From positions 58,226 to 122,225 of the forward strand of contig JAHEBQ010000015.1 in NCBI GenBank assembly GCA_024642205.1: 64,000 nucleotides of DNA. The letters are read 5' to 3'. The notes beneath the pieces are model-generated. The model was not told the origin of the DNA. It saw only the letters and a list, made by a program, of their open reading frames with translations, and searched no databases. The stretch is from Planctomycetaceae bacterium (GTDB taxonomy: Bacteria > Planctomycetota > Planctomycetia > Pirellulales > Pirellulaceae). The number at the start of each line of letters is the position of its first letter. Position 1 is the stretch's first letter. A program made the translations under genes and the position numbers. Positions 19,001 to 27,591 of this stretch are shown here, in pieces.

Positions 19001-21159
19001 GTGGCAACTATCGGGCCTACGACCCAGAATCGCTGTCAGTGATCGGCAAGGGTCTTCAAAAATTGAGTGCCGACCTATGGGCCGAGGTTTCTGGTCTTCT
19101 TGCCGTCTGGCGACTCGATGACCAGACCATACGGGACCGGCAAATCGTGGTCGAAGACTCCACCGGTTCAAACTGGCTGGCGATCGGGATTGATCGGTTG
19201 GAAGCGGTGCTCGCGATGCCAGAGTATTTTCCCCTGATCGACGAGGCATCCAGTCATTTGACGGGGCAAAGAATCAGCTTGGAACGGAGGGCATATTTCA
19301 GTTCGTTTGAGATTCCTGCGTCGGTGCGAAACAGCAAAGCCTGGGGCACGGCACTATTTCGGGGCCACCAGTTCAGAAACGACCTCGGGATTTCGAGAAA
19401 ATTCACCGTGGAGAAACCCCGACAGACATTTGTCTTTCAGCCGAAGTTTCACGCCAATGAAGAGTCGCTGATCACTGTCTCCAATGATGTCAACAACGAA
19501 GTCGACTTGATTTTTCTGTTTGATTGCTCCAATAGCATGGCGACCGACGACAAACTGAAAACGGTCAAGAACACCGCTCACGAGATCATGCTCGAGCTGG
19601 CGCGTGAAAAGCGGTTCCATATCGGACTGGCAGCATTTGGTCATCGGGGCGAATTCACGAACGAGAAAGTGAACGGCAAGCTGGTCAAGGATCGTACCGG
19701 AAAATATCCTTTCAATGGCCGTCACCCATTTGACGATTGGGAAATTCTGTCCCGACCGCCTCGCGATGTTTCCGACGAACAACAGGTTGATGACCTGTGG
19801 GATCTTCATTTGTCAGCCTTGAAGCCACGGGGATTCACACCGCTCTATTTCTCGATTTCCCAGACGCTTGCCTATTTCTCCAACCCGACGCGCAAGAATA
19901 TCCTGATCGTGGTTACCGATGGAGAGGATTTTCAGGGCCCTGACGACGAAGCGGCGGTCCCGAAAGATCTCGACGGGAATATCAAGCAGCGCACCAAAAA
20001 AGAGGACCTGGAAGAAGAATACCGGCAAAAGTATGAGGGCAAGGCTGAGGTTTTTGTCCTGCAAATCGATTCAGGGATCGTCAACAAAATGCCGGCCGCT
20101 TTCAAGGCGGTCACCCTCGGTCCGAATACGGCCCAGGAAATGAAAGCCAGGATCTTCGACGCGGTAGGTCGGTATCAGTTTTCGGTCGTCGAAAAAGGCA
20201 AGTCACCCACGCCCGATGACCTACGTCCGATGGGGCAAACGATTATCCTGAAAAATATCCACGCGGAAATTGATTTCGTCATTCGAACGCATGGGGTGCC
20301 AACCGGATCGTCTGAACGCGAGGTGGTTCTCAGTGGCGGCGAGGAATATCTTTTCGTCAATTCAAACGAGGGACTTCGGCTCGATCGCAGTGATGCAACC
20401 CAAACGGTCGAGGATTATCTCGGTCCGAAAATCGAAAAATCAATTGCGATTGGAAGCGAAAGTTACGAGGTCGGTCGCCTGCGGAGCAACCAGTCCAACA
20501 ATGTGCGGATTGGATTTGCGAACAAGCGGGGTATGAGCCAGTATCCCGGGCGTGTTTGGGCGCGGGTTCGCGACGACCAGGAAAGGGAGTTTGACATGGT
20601 TCGCCCGACCAAGGAGTTCTTTCGTGTCCCGACCTACAATTTCGAGATGCCCGATGGGCTGCGGGCGAAGTCCGTCAACATGACGCTGTTTGTCTCACCC
20701 GACCGGGCGGCCGGTAAACCGTTAAACGCTGCGGAAGACCAGGTGAAAACAATGGTCGAAATGACCGGCGAAGGCTCCGGCGAATTTCGTGGAATCAACT
20801 ATATCATCAAGCAGAATCCAGGTTCGCCAACCCGGTTTTCCGTTACATTGACGTCGCCCCAATCGTTGACTCAGGCGTTCGCCTTGGAATGTCCCAACAG
20901 TGTTCCCTTTGGTAGCGACCAAACCATGGTGATTCACTCGGTCACGTTCGAAGGCGTCAACCGTGTTCAGGAGGTCATCGAGTTTGAGATCCCGGAAGGT
21001 CGGGCACCGACATTCAGATTATACGCTCAGCCAAAAGAAAAAATGGAAGCTGCGTTGAAGGACCGACCCCCGGCCCAGGATTTCAAGACAGGCGTAGACC
21101 CCATTTTTGGAGACCCGGTAATCGTCATTCAATTTGAGGGAATCCAGCTTCGAAACTAG
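16069..21159 (+). CDS. Giant membrane-anchored pseudo-caspase / vWA protein
   Basis: The 1696-residue protein starts at ATG 16069. A membrane helix at ~38-56 anchors it, with the bulk presumably periplasmic. Residues ~90-310 follow the caspase-like (peptidase C14) pattern: VVLFYVYGD at 127-135 where SGHG is expected, VVLDCGR with Cys198, and SVFAYFFSQGLRGQA followed by DRDGNRIVSLGELSAYV, typical of bacterial caspase-like proteins. The catalytic His is absent, so protease activity is unlikely. Residues ~340-1130 are a long mostly helical region. A von Willebrand A domain follows at ~1145-1370 with an intact MIDAS start (D1152-C-S-N-S) and VVTDGED near 1280. The C-terminus is beta-rich. It stands 117 bp before a second pseudo-caspase protein and is probably co-transcribed with it. 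Confidence 0.75.
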   Translation: MAKKNWRNSDAPRDQPRTDRSGWAGSSESKGLGSAGRALVLLISAGILGGLIALYGRLIPPEISTPLVFCDSYPASQGESILSSNAFAQETENLLINETNDDLAATLANFRSIQDVEVTANGPDRNVVLFYVYGDIFLTEAGEPCLLSHDRRTGQAWDGNAVQASTNAELREFLEKVCRLDVGPESENGNQRIVVLDCGRLDSGAFSSVAPEPIAESVESVIRILRDSKVPNSDRLWVLLATDDYQLGWTSPELNGSVFAYFFSQGLRGQADRDGNRIVSLGELSAYVRESVARWVENYRDAIQTPRLLCGGDLDNADDIQLVHHQSRQPKPISGLNQNSLHDELWNQAYSVRQPHRRQIACSGLVRLEQLRYCQPKEYTQLTNKVKTLLKDASETFQLDHRQSTSVFDELVDSGINAAAIADLRDYLKPQAVKHPAAGVQETNIGDRDNNQTPEAAGDSANEPDQEDPAKRKTPGRAIMHLDSLQRLALVWHFLVHKRSGNDVFGQPQLNESLGFIRHDDASNRECDDLAEMQFLVLLNDNLPWQANGFDESVFHGAVRCFDASESLMQGCLGSYSDDVQPQRLNEAWLNWRHIGAEFEQLETRRRFALDQAIAGQSQSSSLEFSLLLKDYRGLSDELADMIEARNNAENLLFALPYLRSFALRDSLYRKHAESGESDFCLPLTELASLEKMANGMILLVTGPAMPVDSRKRLKRLDEESGQIAGQIRGVLGRIASDTAQSQSASKYVFDAQNLLMTPLPEWIDQASKVSASTRYDILDQLGSRLAEQQKMYFDSVGSDDPIDALDLDSIAINFRESSVRKLAEFKKVLTQTVPVESLVPETEMNISWSEVQSFVTTLPTVEQLKNPDPDNGAFAIPDGSVLTSELLRLDKIDQNIRSSGRSIGLAKSVADIDQQRARLTQFDVQRRMLNRAICDFWGAGDVAKRTETPPPFVRRVNAHARNLQLISESMTDFRLEGGNYRAYDPESLSVIGKGLQKLSADLWAEVSGLLAVWRLDDQTIRDRQIVVEDSTGSNWLAIGIDRLEAVLAMPEYFPLIDEASSHLTGQRISLERRAYFSSFEIPASVRNSKAWGTALFRGHQFRNDLGISRKFTVEKPRQTFVFQPKFHANEESLITVSNDVNNEVDLIFLFDCSNSMATDDKLKTVKNTAHEIMLELAREKRFHIGLAAFGHRGEFTNEKVNGKLVKDRTGKYPFNGRHPFDDWEILSRPPRDVSDEQQVDDLWDLHLSALKPRGFTPLYFSISQTLAYFSNPTRKNILIVVTDGEDFQGPDDEAAVPKDLDGNIKQRTKKEDLEEEYRQKYEGKAEVFVLQIDSGIVNKMPAAFKAVTLGPNTAQEMKARIFDAVGRYQFSVVEKGKSPTPDDLRPMGQTIILKNIHAEIDFVIRTHGVPTGSSEREVVLSGGEEYLFVNSNEGLRLDRSDATQTVEDYLGPKIEKSIAIGSESYEVGRLRSNQSNNVRIGFANKRGMSQYPGRVWARVRDDQEREFDMVRPTKEFFRVPTYNFEMPDGLRAKSVNMTLFVSPDRAAGKPLNAAEDQVKTMVEMTGEGSGEFRGINYIIKQNPGSPTRFSVTLTSPQSLTQAFALECPNSVPFGSDQTMVIHSVTFEGVNRVQEVIEFEIPEGRAPTFRLYAQPKEKMEAALKDRPPAQDFKTGVDPIFGDPVIVIQFEGIQLRN

Positions 21160-21276
21160 GGTCAGGCAACCGGGCGGGGCCGCAGGATGTACATGTCAGC
21201 GCCAACCGCAGGAGTATTTCGCGATGTGGATCATTCCTTTGAAATATCACTCTGACTTGTTTTTTTGTGTGGGCAC

Positions 21277-24200
21277 ATGAGTAAGACTCCACGTCAACAT
21301 TGGCAAGAGAACAACAAAGACTATACGGTCAGCCAGTATGCGTTTTATCTCGTGGTGCTGGGATTATTGATCGCTGGCCTGTTGATCGGTTACTTGATTC
21401 TCATGCGGGGGCCGGCCGTTCCGGTAACACATGTCGTGTCGATCATCTCACAACCCGGCGGCGAATTGCCGGTCATTCCATTCCAAAACGAAGATTCTGC
21501 AGCACTGGCAGCGTTGCTCGAAAACTACAAGAGATACGATTTCAACGACATTGCAAGTTTCGACCAGGATGTGATCGAAAAACTGAAGACCGATTTTGCG
21601 GGCAACCAGGACATTGATACTGTCATCGTGTGGTTGTCCGCGATCGGAACCGTCAAGAATGGCAGTCCGGTCATTCTCGGCTCCGAGCCCGGTGAGGCGA
21701 TTGAATTTGATCACTTGATCAGCCAACTCAACGAGCTCAAGGCAGAGAACATCATCTTGCTGCTCGATTGCGGACACGCCTATGTTGTTCCAGATGCCTA
21801 TACGGACAATTCCCACGATACGGATTTCAACTCATTCGCGGATGTCGTTGGCTCCGCTTTGGAAAACGGAACAGGAAAGGTCAACGTACTACTCAATGCT
21901 CAGCCCGGCGAGCGTCCGATGTACTCGACAACTCGCCGGCGATCGCTGTTCGGGCATGCGTTGGAGACGATTTTTTCGCAAAATGAAAACCCGGTCTGGA
22001 CGTCAACTGAATTCGAACAGAGCCTGGACGACATTTGTTTGCAATTCGGGGGGACGTCTACGCCGCATTTGAACTGGCTTGGAAGTGAAGCCAGTTTCCG
22101 CCGACCCATGGTCATTCCTTCCGACGACGATGCCGAAGAGGAGCAACAGGATCCGGACCGGGTTGAGTTTACCCCCGATGCCAGCAAGATGGCTGAGGAA
22201 TTGAACAAAGCCTGGTCGGCATTTCGACGCACCAGAAACAGGTTGGCGATCTCGCCGGAAATCATGGATCCGGCCTCGTGGCATTCAATGACGTTTCGTT
22301 TGATCGGGTTCGCCGCCGATGAGCTGCAATTTTCGCTCCGGGACGTCGTGCGGTCATGTCAAAAAGTTCCACTCGACCTGCAGGATCTGGAAGAATCACT
22401 GCTCGAACCGGTTCAACACGTCGCGCAGCGTTTGAATCTGATTCCGGACCCCGATGCCGAAACCGAACCTGCGGTCATTTTGGACAAGCGCATGGTTGCC
22501 AAATCATTCTTGCGTGTTAACGAACTGGAACAGCGCCTTCCTCATTACGTTGCGATGGCTGATTCGTTGAGCTGGATATTTCCTGCCGAGGATGCTGTGG
22601 AGAAACTGCGGACCAATACAATTCAATTGGTCGAACTGTTCGGCGACGTAAACCGACCGACAGATTTTTCTTCGATCCTGAGAGCCTCCGAGCCCTCGTT
22701 GGATCAATTCGACGATATCAACAGAGCTTCTGACCGGTTAATGCGCAGCGAGGATCGGCTTTTGAAGCGACTGAACTTTATTTTTCGAAATGTGGTTACG
22801 CAAACGAATGGGTTTCAACGCGAAATGGCGGTGGAAGCAGTGCTCCGAATGCCGTTCCTTGTCGCCGAGAAACCTCATGAAATCTCTCCCGAAATGAAAG
22901 ATGAAGACAGGCTTTGGAGTCGTGAAGAGATGCAGGAAATGCTGGCAACCAACCCGATCAACAAGTACAGCCGAATCGATTCGAGCGACCGTGTCAGCGC
23001 ATCAGCCAGACGAATCGAACTCTATCGAGAAACCCTGGCCGCGCTTGGATCACCAGCGGAGAACAATTCGGCCAGCCTCCGGCTTCAGACGTTTGCCTAC
23101 CGATTGCCTGTCACCCGGTTCGAGGTCAAAGCGTTCGTCGTCAGGGATCGAGCTCCGAAAATTCGGGTCATGGCCAATAATCGCAATGCCCTGGAAAACG
23201 GCGAAAACTATATCGAGCGCGAAACAACCGTTCTTGACCTCGGACTGGATGTTGACAACACACAGGTGCTCGTACGCTGCCAGTTGATCCAGGATGACAA
23301 GTATTTCAGTTTCCCCGGATCAAGTTCAAGCGAGCACGAGTTTGAAGGCAACCCGGAGCTCATCGCCCTGCAGGACTCACTGGAAAATGACCCCGAGTGC
23401 AAATTGAGTGTTTCGATCGTTGACCGGAACAACCCATCGAACGAGTATGTCAGTTTTAACATCCCGATTCGTTTGCCATCCAAAGATGTCATCGAGTTGA
23501 TTGCGGACGTGGGCGGCCGGGCAAGCGTCGTCCGCAGAAATTCGATTGGCGATCCGATTCGACCTTTTCCGAACCGAAAGGATCGGCGATTTGAACTTGG
23601 CCTCCGCAACCAGTGGCATCGCAAGCGGGCGGGAACCATTTCTCTCTACGCCTGCGCAAGTCCCGACACACGCACAATCATTGGAAAGATCAACCGGCAA
23701 GTCATGCAGCGAACCATGCTGCAGCTGGAGAACAAGTCGCTTCAAGAAATCGCGACGTCGAAATTTGAATTGCCCGCCGCGACCGGGGACGCGACCGGTC
23801 CAGTCAAGATCATTTGGCGAGTCCCTGGCGAGGAAGAAGAAACTCCACCCGTTCAAGCTGATTACGGATTCTTGTGTGTGATCGAAAATGAGGGCCGGAC
23901 GGAAAACTGGTACTATTGGATTCCAGTTTTTCCGCTGGAAAACCCGGTGGTTTCCGTCTTGCCAGTGATGGATGAATCGGGCAGCCTGGCACTCTCGGTG
24001 AAACGCCAGCAGTTCTGTCCCCGGGACATGCCCGTCACGGTGGGCTGGAGGTTTTCCGACAATCAAATCAAGGGAGGTACGCAGGTCATTGGTGCAGAAA
24101 GCGGCGAGATCACAATACCGTTGGCCCGCAATGTTGCTGAACAATTGAAACAGGGATCGTTTCTTTACGTTGATATTGATAATTGGCCGCGCAAGTTTGT

Positions 24201-25317
24201 GTTTGAGTTTACCGGCAGCACATTTGCGATTGCGACGACCAACAATGCTGAAATTGATGTGCAACTTGGCCAACCCGGTGATGCTCAAACCAGCGAAACT
24301 GGTTTGGTCGGATTGGAGCCCGCCAATGGTTTTTTGCGGTTTGGGACCGCCTCGGAAGATCACACGTTGACTGTCACGTTGAAGCCCAATGTCCCTTCTG
24401 TGGGCGACGCGTTTCTGTTCGCGACGGCCGCAGACCATATCCGCTTGTTTGAAACAGGCGATGCCTACGAACTTTATTATCCCTGGCAAATTTCCAACCA
24501 TGTCTCACTCGCCGCCAAAACCGGGACTCTATTTCTGGAGTCAAGAGTCACCGACTACCAGTTGGCCTTTTCCGATATCGGTCGTGTATTTGAAATTGCG
24601 CCGGTCTTGAATTTGGATCAACGCGAGAGAACGTTGGATGGCCCCAATCGGATTCAGGTTCAGTTTGACCGGGAACCACCCAGGATTGGCGATGTCCGGG
24701 TTCGAAACACGGGTGAAATTTACCCGACACAACCGGTTCGGATCAGCGTGGAAGCCGACGACGGTGAGGGTGTCGGCATCGCAACTGTCGATGTTTTCCT
24801 GAGCGATCGAAATGGAAGTCTTCGTGAGTTGAGTGGGAAACCCTGCGCCGCCAAACGTGTTGGCGACGGTACGTTCGAAATCGAAGCACCTGAAAAACCG
24901 GGCAAGTACACGGTCGGAGTCAGGGTCGCGGATGTTGTCGGAAATTCCGCGGAAGAGCTCTCCGAGAATCGCGTTAATTTCGAAGTCGTCCAGAAACCGG
25001 TGGTTCCCGGGGAATCCAAACCTGTGACGCCAGTTGTTTACAGACATACACTGATCGTAACGGTCACGAATCATTCGATCGTAACTCAACCGGAAATCGT
25101 GATTAAACCGGAAGATGCATCGCCGGAGCGAACCAACGACGGTCAATACGTATTCAAGGACCTCAACGGTGGCGTCCAATATACGATTTCGGCAAAAGCC
25201 CGGATCGCGTCAGGTGTTGCAAAAGGGGACGAATTGAAAGCTTCTCTAACGGTGAAATTTCCCAAGACCGCGACCGGTCCGCAGACGATTCAAAAATCGA
25301 TAAAACTCGAACGATAG
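21277..25317 (+). CDS. Giant membrane-anchored pseudo-caspase protein with Ig-like C-terminus
   Basis: The 1346-residue product starts at ATG 21277 (MSKTPRQHWQ); a TTG at 21265 is an alternative. A membrane helix spans ~21-44. Residues ~50-270 parallel the caspase-like domain of the preceding protein: TVIVWLSAIG at 115-124 where a catalytic His is expected, IILLLDCGHAYV with Cys165, and RRSLFGHALETIF. The His position is again lost. A helical middle region (~290-620) is followed by beta-rich segments and an Ig/cadherin-like domain near 1125-1240 (RISVEADDGEGVGIATVDVF, GKYTVGVRVADVVGNSA). There is no vWA domain. The shared layout suggests an ancient duplication with the upstream gene. A structural or regulatory envelope role is inferred; no enzymatic function is supported. 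Confidence 0.7.
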   Translation: MSKTPRQHWQENNKDYTVSQYAFYLVVLGLLIAGLLIGYLILMRGPAVPVTHVVSIISQPGGELPVIPFQNEDSAALAALLENYKRYDFNDIASFDQDVIEKLKTDFAGNQDIDTVIVWLSAIGTVKNGSPVILGSEPGEAIEFDHLISQLNELKAENIILLLDCGHAYVVPDAYTDNSHDTDFNSFADVVGSALENGTGKVNVLLNAQPGERPMYSTTRRRSLFGHALETIFSQNENPVWTSTEFEQSLDDICLQFGGTSTPHLNWLGSEASFRRPMVIPSDDDAEEEQQDPDRVEFTPDASKMAEELNKAWSAFRRTRNRLAISPEIMDPASWHSMTFRLIGFAADELQFSLRDVVRSCQKVPLDLQDLEESLLEPVQHVAQRLNLIPDPDAETEPAVILDKRMVAKSFLRVNELEQRLPHYVAMADSLSWIFPAEDAVEKLRTNTIQLVELFGDVNRPTDFSSILRASEPSLDQFDDINRASDRLMRSEDRLLKRLNFIFRNVVTQTNGFQREMAVEAVLRMPFLVAEKPHEISPEMKDEDRLWSREEMQEMLATNPINKYSRIDSSDRVSASARRIELYRETLAALGSPAENNSASLRLQTFAYRLPVTRFEVKAFVVRDRAPKIRVMANNRNALENGENYIERETTVLDLGLDVDNTQVLVRCQLIQDDKYFSFPGSSSSEHEFEGNPELIALQDSLENDPECKLSVSIVDRNNPSNEYVSFNIPIRLPSKDVIELIADVGGRASVVRRNSIGDPIRPFPNRKDRRFELGLRNQWHRKRAGTISLYACASPDTRTIIGKINRQVMQRTMLQLENKSLQEIATSKFELPAATGDATGPVKIIWRVPGEEEETPPVQADYGFLCVIENEGRTENWYYWIPVFPLENPVVSVLPVMDESGSLALSVKRQQFCPRDMPVTVGWRFSDNQIKGGTQVIGAESGEITIPLARNVAEQLKQGSFLYVDIDNWPRKFVFEFTGSTFAIATTNNAEIDVQLGQPGDAQTSETGLVGLEPANGFLRFGTASEDHTLTVTLKPNVPSVGDAFLFATAADHIRLFETGDAYELYYPWQISNHVSLAAKTGTLFLESRVTDYQLAFSDIGRVFEIAPVLNLDQRERTLDGPNRIQVQFDREPPRIGDVRVRNTGEIYPTQPVRISVEADDGEGVGIATVDVFLSDRNGSLRELSGKPCAAKRVGDGTFEIEAPEKPGKYTVGVRVADVVGNSAEELSENRVNFEVVQKPVVPGESKPVTPVVYRHTLIVTVTNHSIVTQPEIVIKPEDASPERTNDGQYVFKDLNGGVQYTISAKARIASGVAKGDELKASLTVKFPKTATGPQTIQKSIKLER

Positions 25318-25340
25318 GCCACATCCAGCCAGGTTGTCGT

Positions 25341-26183
25341 GTGGAGGTCTTTGTGCGAACAAGCCGAAATTCCGGGAAGCCAATCTGTCCAATTTGTACG
25401 GACAGGATTGTCGCCATTAACGGTACAACTTGTGAGTCCGCGAGTTGTCGTATCGCGTATCGCCGGCGAATAGCTCAGCGGAAGTGGGCCGAGTCCGTTT
25501 TGGCCAAAGCAAAACACGGCGCGATCGTGAAGGAAGCTACTGAGATCCGCGACTCGACGAAATCGGTACCCGACTCGAACGAATACATCATCATCGTGAC
25601 CCCAGTCAATCAACGCAAGTTGGTCAACCTTCCCCGCCGGCGAAAGTACCGATTCGCAAACAAGGTTGCCCGGTTGGCGAACCGGATGCGCGCGGACGCC
25701 CGCGTGACCGTCCATTCGGTGCAAGGGGAATCGGATTCCAACACGATGGAGGTTCTCCGCAGCGCGTGTTCCAATTGCCGGGGTAGCTGTTGTTTACGAG
25801 GCGGCGACCATGCTCACCTCGGAATATCAACGATCATTCGCGTGGCAGGATTACGCGGATTTACGGCTCCGAAACAGATTATCAAGGCATATTGCCAGTT
25901 TCTCCCGGACAAAGCCTACGAGCATTCCTGTGTTTTTCACACGGAAACCGGATGTGCACTTCCAACAGCAATGCGATCGGACGCTTGCAACAATACCATT
26001 TGCGCCGGTGTTTCCGAGTTGACCAACCGAATAGTCATCGACGGGAGTTCCAGGTTCTTTCTTGCCGCAACGTGTCACAACGAAGTCGTCAACACTCGAT
26101 TTGCACAACTCGATTTCCGGGTTCCAGACCTGGGTGAAAACAGCATCCCGGTCACGAATGAAACGTTTTTTCCGGCCGGTTGA
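25341..26183 (+). CDS. Cys-rich hypothetical protein, YkgJ-like metal-binding pattern
   Basis: The 280-residue product starts at GTG 25341, 23 bases after the preceding stop; GTG 25353 is another possible start. It has two Cys groups. The N-terminal one, CPIC...CESASC at ~16-37, looks like a small zinc ribbon. The second, CSNCRGSCC at ~143-151 followed by SCVFHTETGCALPTAMRSDACNNTICAG at ~195-222 (given here only by its Cys order), resembles the YkgJ/UPF0153 zinc- or iron-chelating pattern (CxxCxxxCC ... C...C). A basic linker (LPRRRKYRFANKVARL) separates them. No signal peptide is visible, so it is probably cytoplasmic. Position suggests co-transcription with the pseudo-caspase genes. Function unknown; the domain assignment is by eye. 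Confidence 0.6.
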   Translation: MEVFVRTSRNSGKPICPICTDRIVAINGTTCESASCRIAYRRRIAQRKWAESVLAKAKHGAIVKEATEIRDSTKSVPDSNEYIIIVTPVNQRKLVNLPRRRKYRFANKVARLANRMRADARVTVHSVQGESDSNTMEVLRSACSNCRGSCCLRGGDHAHLGISTIIRVAGLRGFTAPKQIIKAYCQFLPDKAYEHSCVFHTETGCALPTAMRSDACNNTICAGVSELTNRIVIDGSSRFFLAATCHNEVVNTRFAQLDFRVPDLGENSIPVTNETFFPAG

Positions 26184-26193
26184 ATTGGCCTGG

Positions 26194-27513
26194 TTACTCT
26201 GGCATCGGTGAACAGGAGGAAATCGGTGTTCCGGACTTGGCCGCGTGGCGGTAGTCATGAACTGTTGCCAGAATCGCGATGCCGATTAACGCGGCGATTG
26301 CCGAGATCACCCAGATCAGGTGGTAGTCGACAAAGGGAGCCCCATCGGGTGCGTCAAAGTCAACACCCGGGTTCGCGCGCTTGACCGCAAAACCGACCAG
26401 CACCAGTGCCGCCGTGCGCCCAACGGCATAGAAGATATTCACGGCGCCGGCAAGTTGCCCGATCATGTCTGCCGGATAATGATCTGACATGAATGCTTTG
26501 TGTGTCACTTCGAGGAGCATGTCTCCAAATCCGAACACGAGTGCAGCGGCGGCGAGGCCGCGCACGCCGGTGCTAAAATATCCGATCAGGCACCCGACGA
26601 TGACGGCGGCAAACGCGACTTGAAGGACGCGTTGTTTGGCAAATCGTTCGGCACTGAGTCCGAGTGGAATGGCAAGCAAGAAAGCGATGAATGGAAACAG
26701 GCCCCAGGAATTTCCGAGCTGGGTTTCGTTGAGTGTCAGCGTTTTGGTCGCATACAGGGCCGCCGATCCAACGACGGCCGTCCGGGCAAACGCGCGCATC
26801 AGGTAAGCCAATGCGATCCGCAGGAGCATCGGTTGTTGAACAAAATCGAGGATGTACTGCCGTGGTGTTAGCTTGGGTCGCGCCTCCCGCTCGATGCGTT
26901 TCTCACCCACAAAAAACGCAGCGACCATGACGAAGACGATTTGACACGCGGCAGCCGTGTAGTACATCGGTAGCCCGTATTGGGACTCGCCATGCGACAA
27001 TCCGTATCCCCCAACCATCCGCATTCCGATAAACAGAACGAAAAAGAAAGCCAGGTTTTCAAACGTCTTGACCAGCCCCAGCATGAACGTTCGTTGCTGG
27101 GGCGGAACCATATCGGCGATCAACGGCTGGTCGCAGCCATTGAGAAGATCCTGGAAGAACTGCAGGACGATGACAAGCAGGACAATTTGAAGAAGCGAAC
27201 CGGCGTATGGGATCGATATCAGGCAAATCGCAACGACCGGCGCACAGATGATCAGGAAAAAAGCCCGTCGACCGAATCGGGTCCAGACGCGATCCGAGAC
27301 GACGCCCACCAGCGGCTGGGCGATGATGCCGAACGCGGGGTTAATCGCGAGAATCAGAAAGATATAGAACGGGTTTTCGGTGAACAGGTTGAGTGTCAAA
27401 GGCAGCAGGTAAACGCTGCACGCCTCGGTGACATTGACTCCGAAAAAAATCAGGCCCAGGATTACCGCCAGCCGGAGGGAAACAGGGGTTCGTGTGGCGG
27501 GTTCGATCAGCAT
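26194..27513 (-). CDS. MFS transporter (glycoside/sugar:cation symporter-like)
   Basis: The 439-residue protein has about 12 hydrophobic segments. The loop GVVSDRVWTRFGRRAFFLI at ~76-94 is the conserved MFS motif between helices 2 and 3 and, with the GRR, is typical of the SLC45/GPH-like sugar transporters. A second such loop (GLSAERFAKQRVLQV) marks the repeat in the C-terminal half. It follows the sulfatase by 78 bp and is the last gene of the minus-strand run with inositol oxygenase. It may import the sugar or polyol released or used by that pathway. It converges on the Cys-rich gene with 10 bases between stops. Substrate cannot be read from the sequence. Confidence 0.85.
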   Translation of the reverse strand: MLIEPATRTPVSLRLAVILGLIFFGVNVTEACSVYLLPLTLNLFTENPFYIFLILAINPAFGIIAQPLVGVVSDRVWTRFGRRAFFLIICAPVVAICLISIPYAGSLLQIVLLVIVLQFFQDLLNGCDQPLIADMVPPQQRTFMLGLVKTFENLAFFFVLFIGMRMVGGYGLSHGESQYGLPMYYTAAACQIVFVMVAAFFVGEKRIEREARPKLTPRQYILDFVQQPMLLRIALAYLMRAFARTAVVGSAALYATKTLTLNETQLGNSWGLFPFIAFLLAIPLGLSAERFAKQRVLQVAFAAVIVGCLIGYFSTGVRGLAAAALVFGFGDMLLEVTHKAFMSDHYPADMIGQLAGAVNIFYAVGRTAALVLVGFAVKRANPGVDFDAPDGAPFVDYHLIWVISAIAALIGIAILATVHDYRHAAKSGTPISSCSPMPE

Positions 27514-27591
27514 AACAATGCCCCGTCAGGTGAATCGTCGAATAAAAAAAACAGGTAGCCCTGCTCGTGGACCAGCGAACTGCATTCCTTT

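Noticed and set aside
25465..25495. tRNA-like TAGCTCAGCGG sequence (D-arm style)
   Set aside because: It lies inside the Cys-rich protein frame and no T-arm, anticodon or acceptor stem follows.
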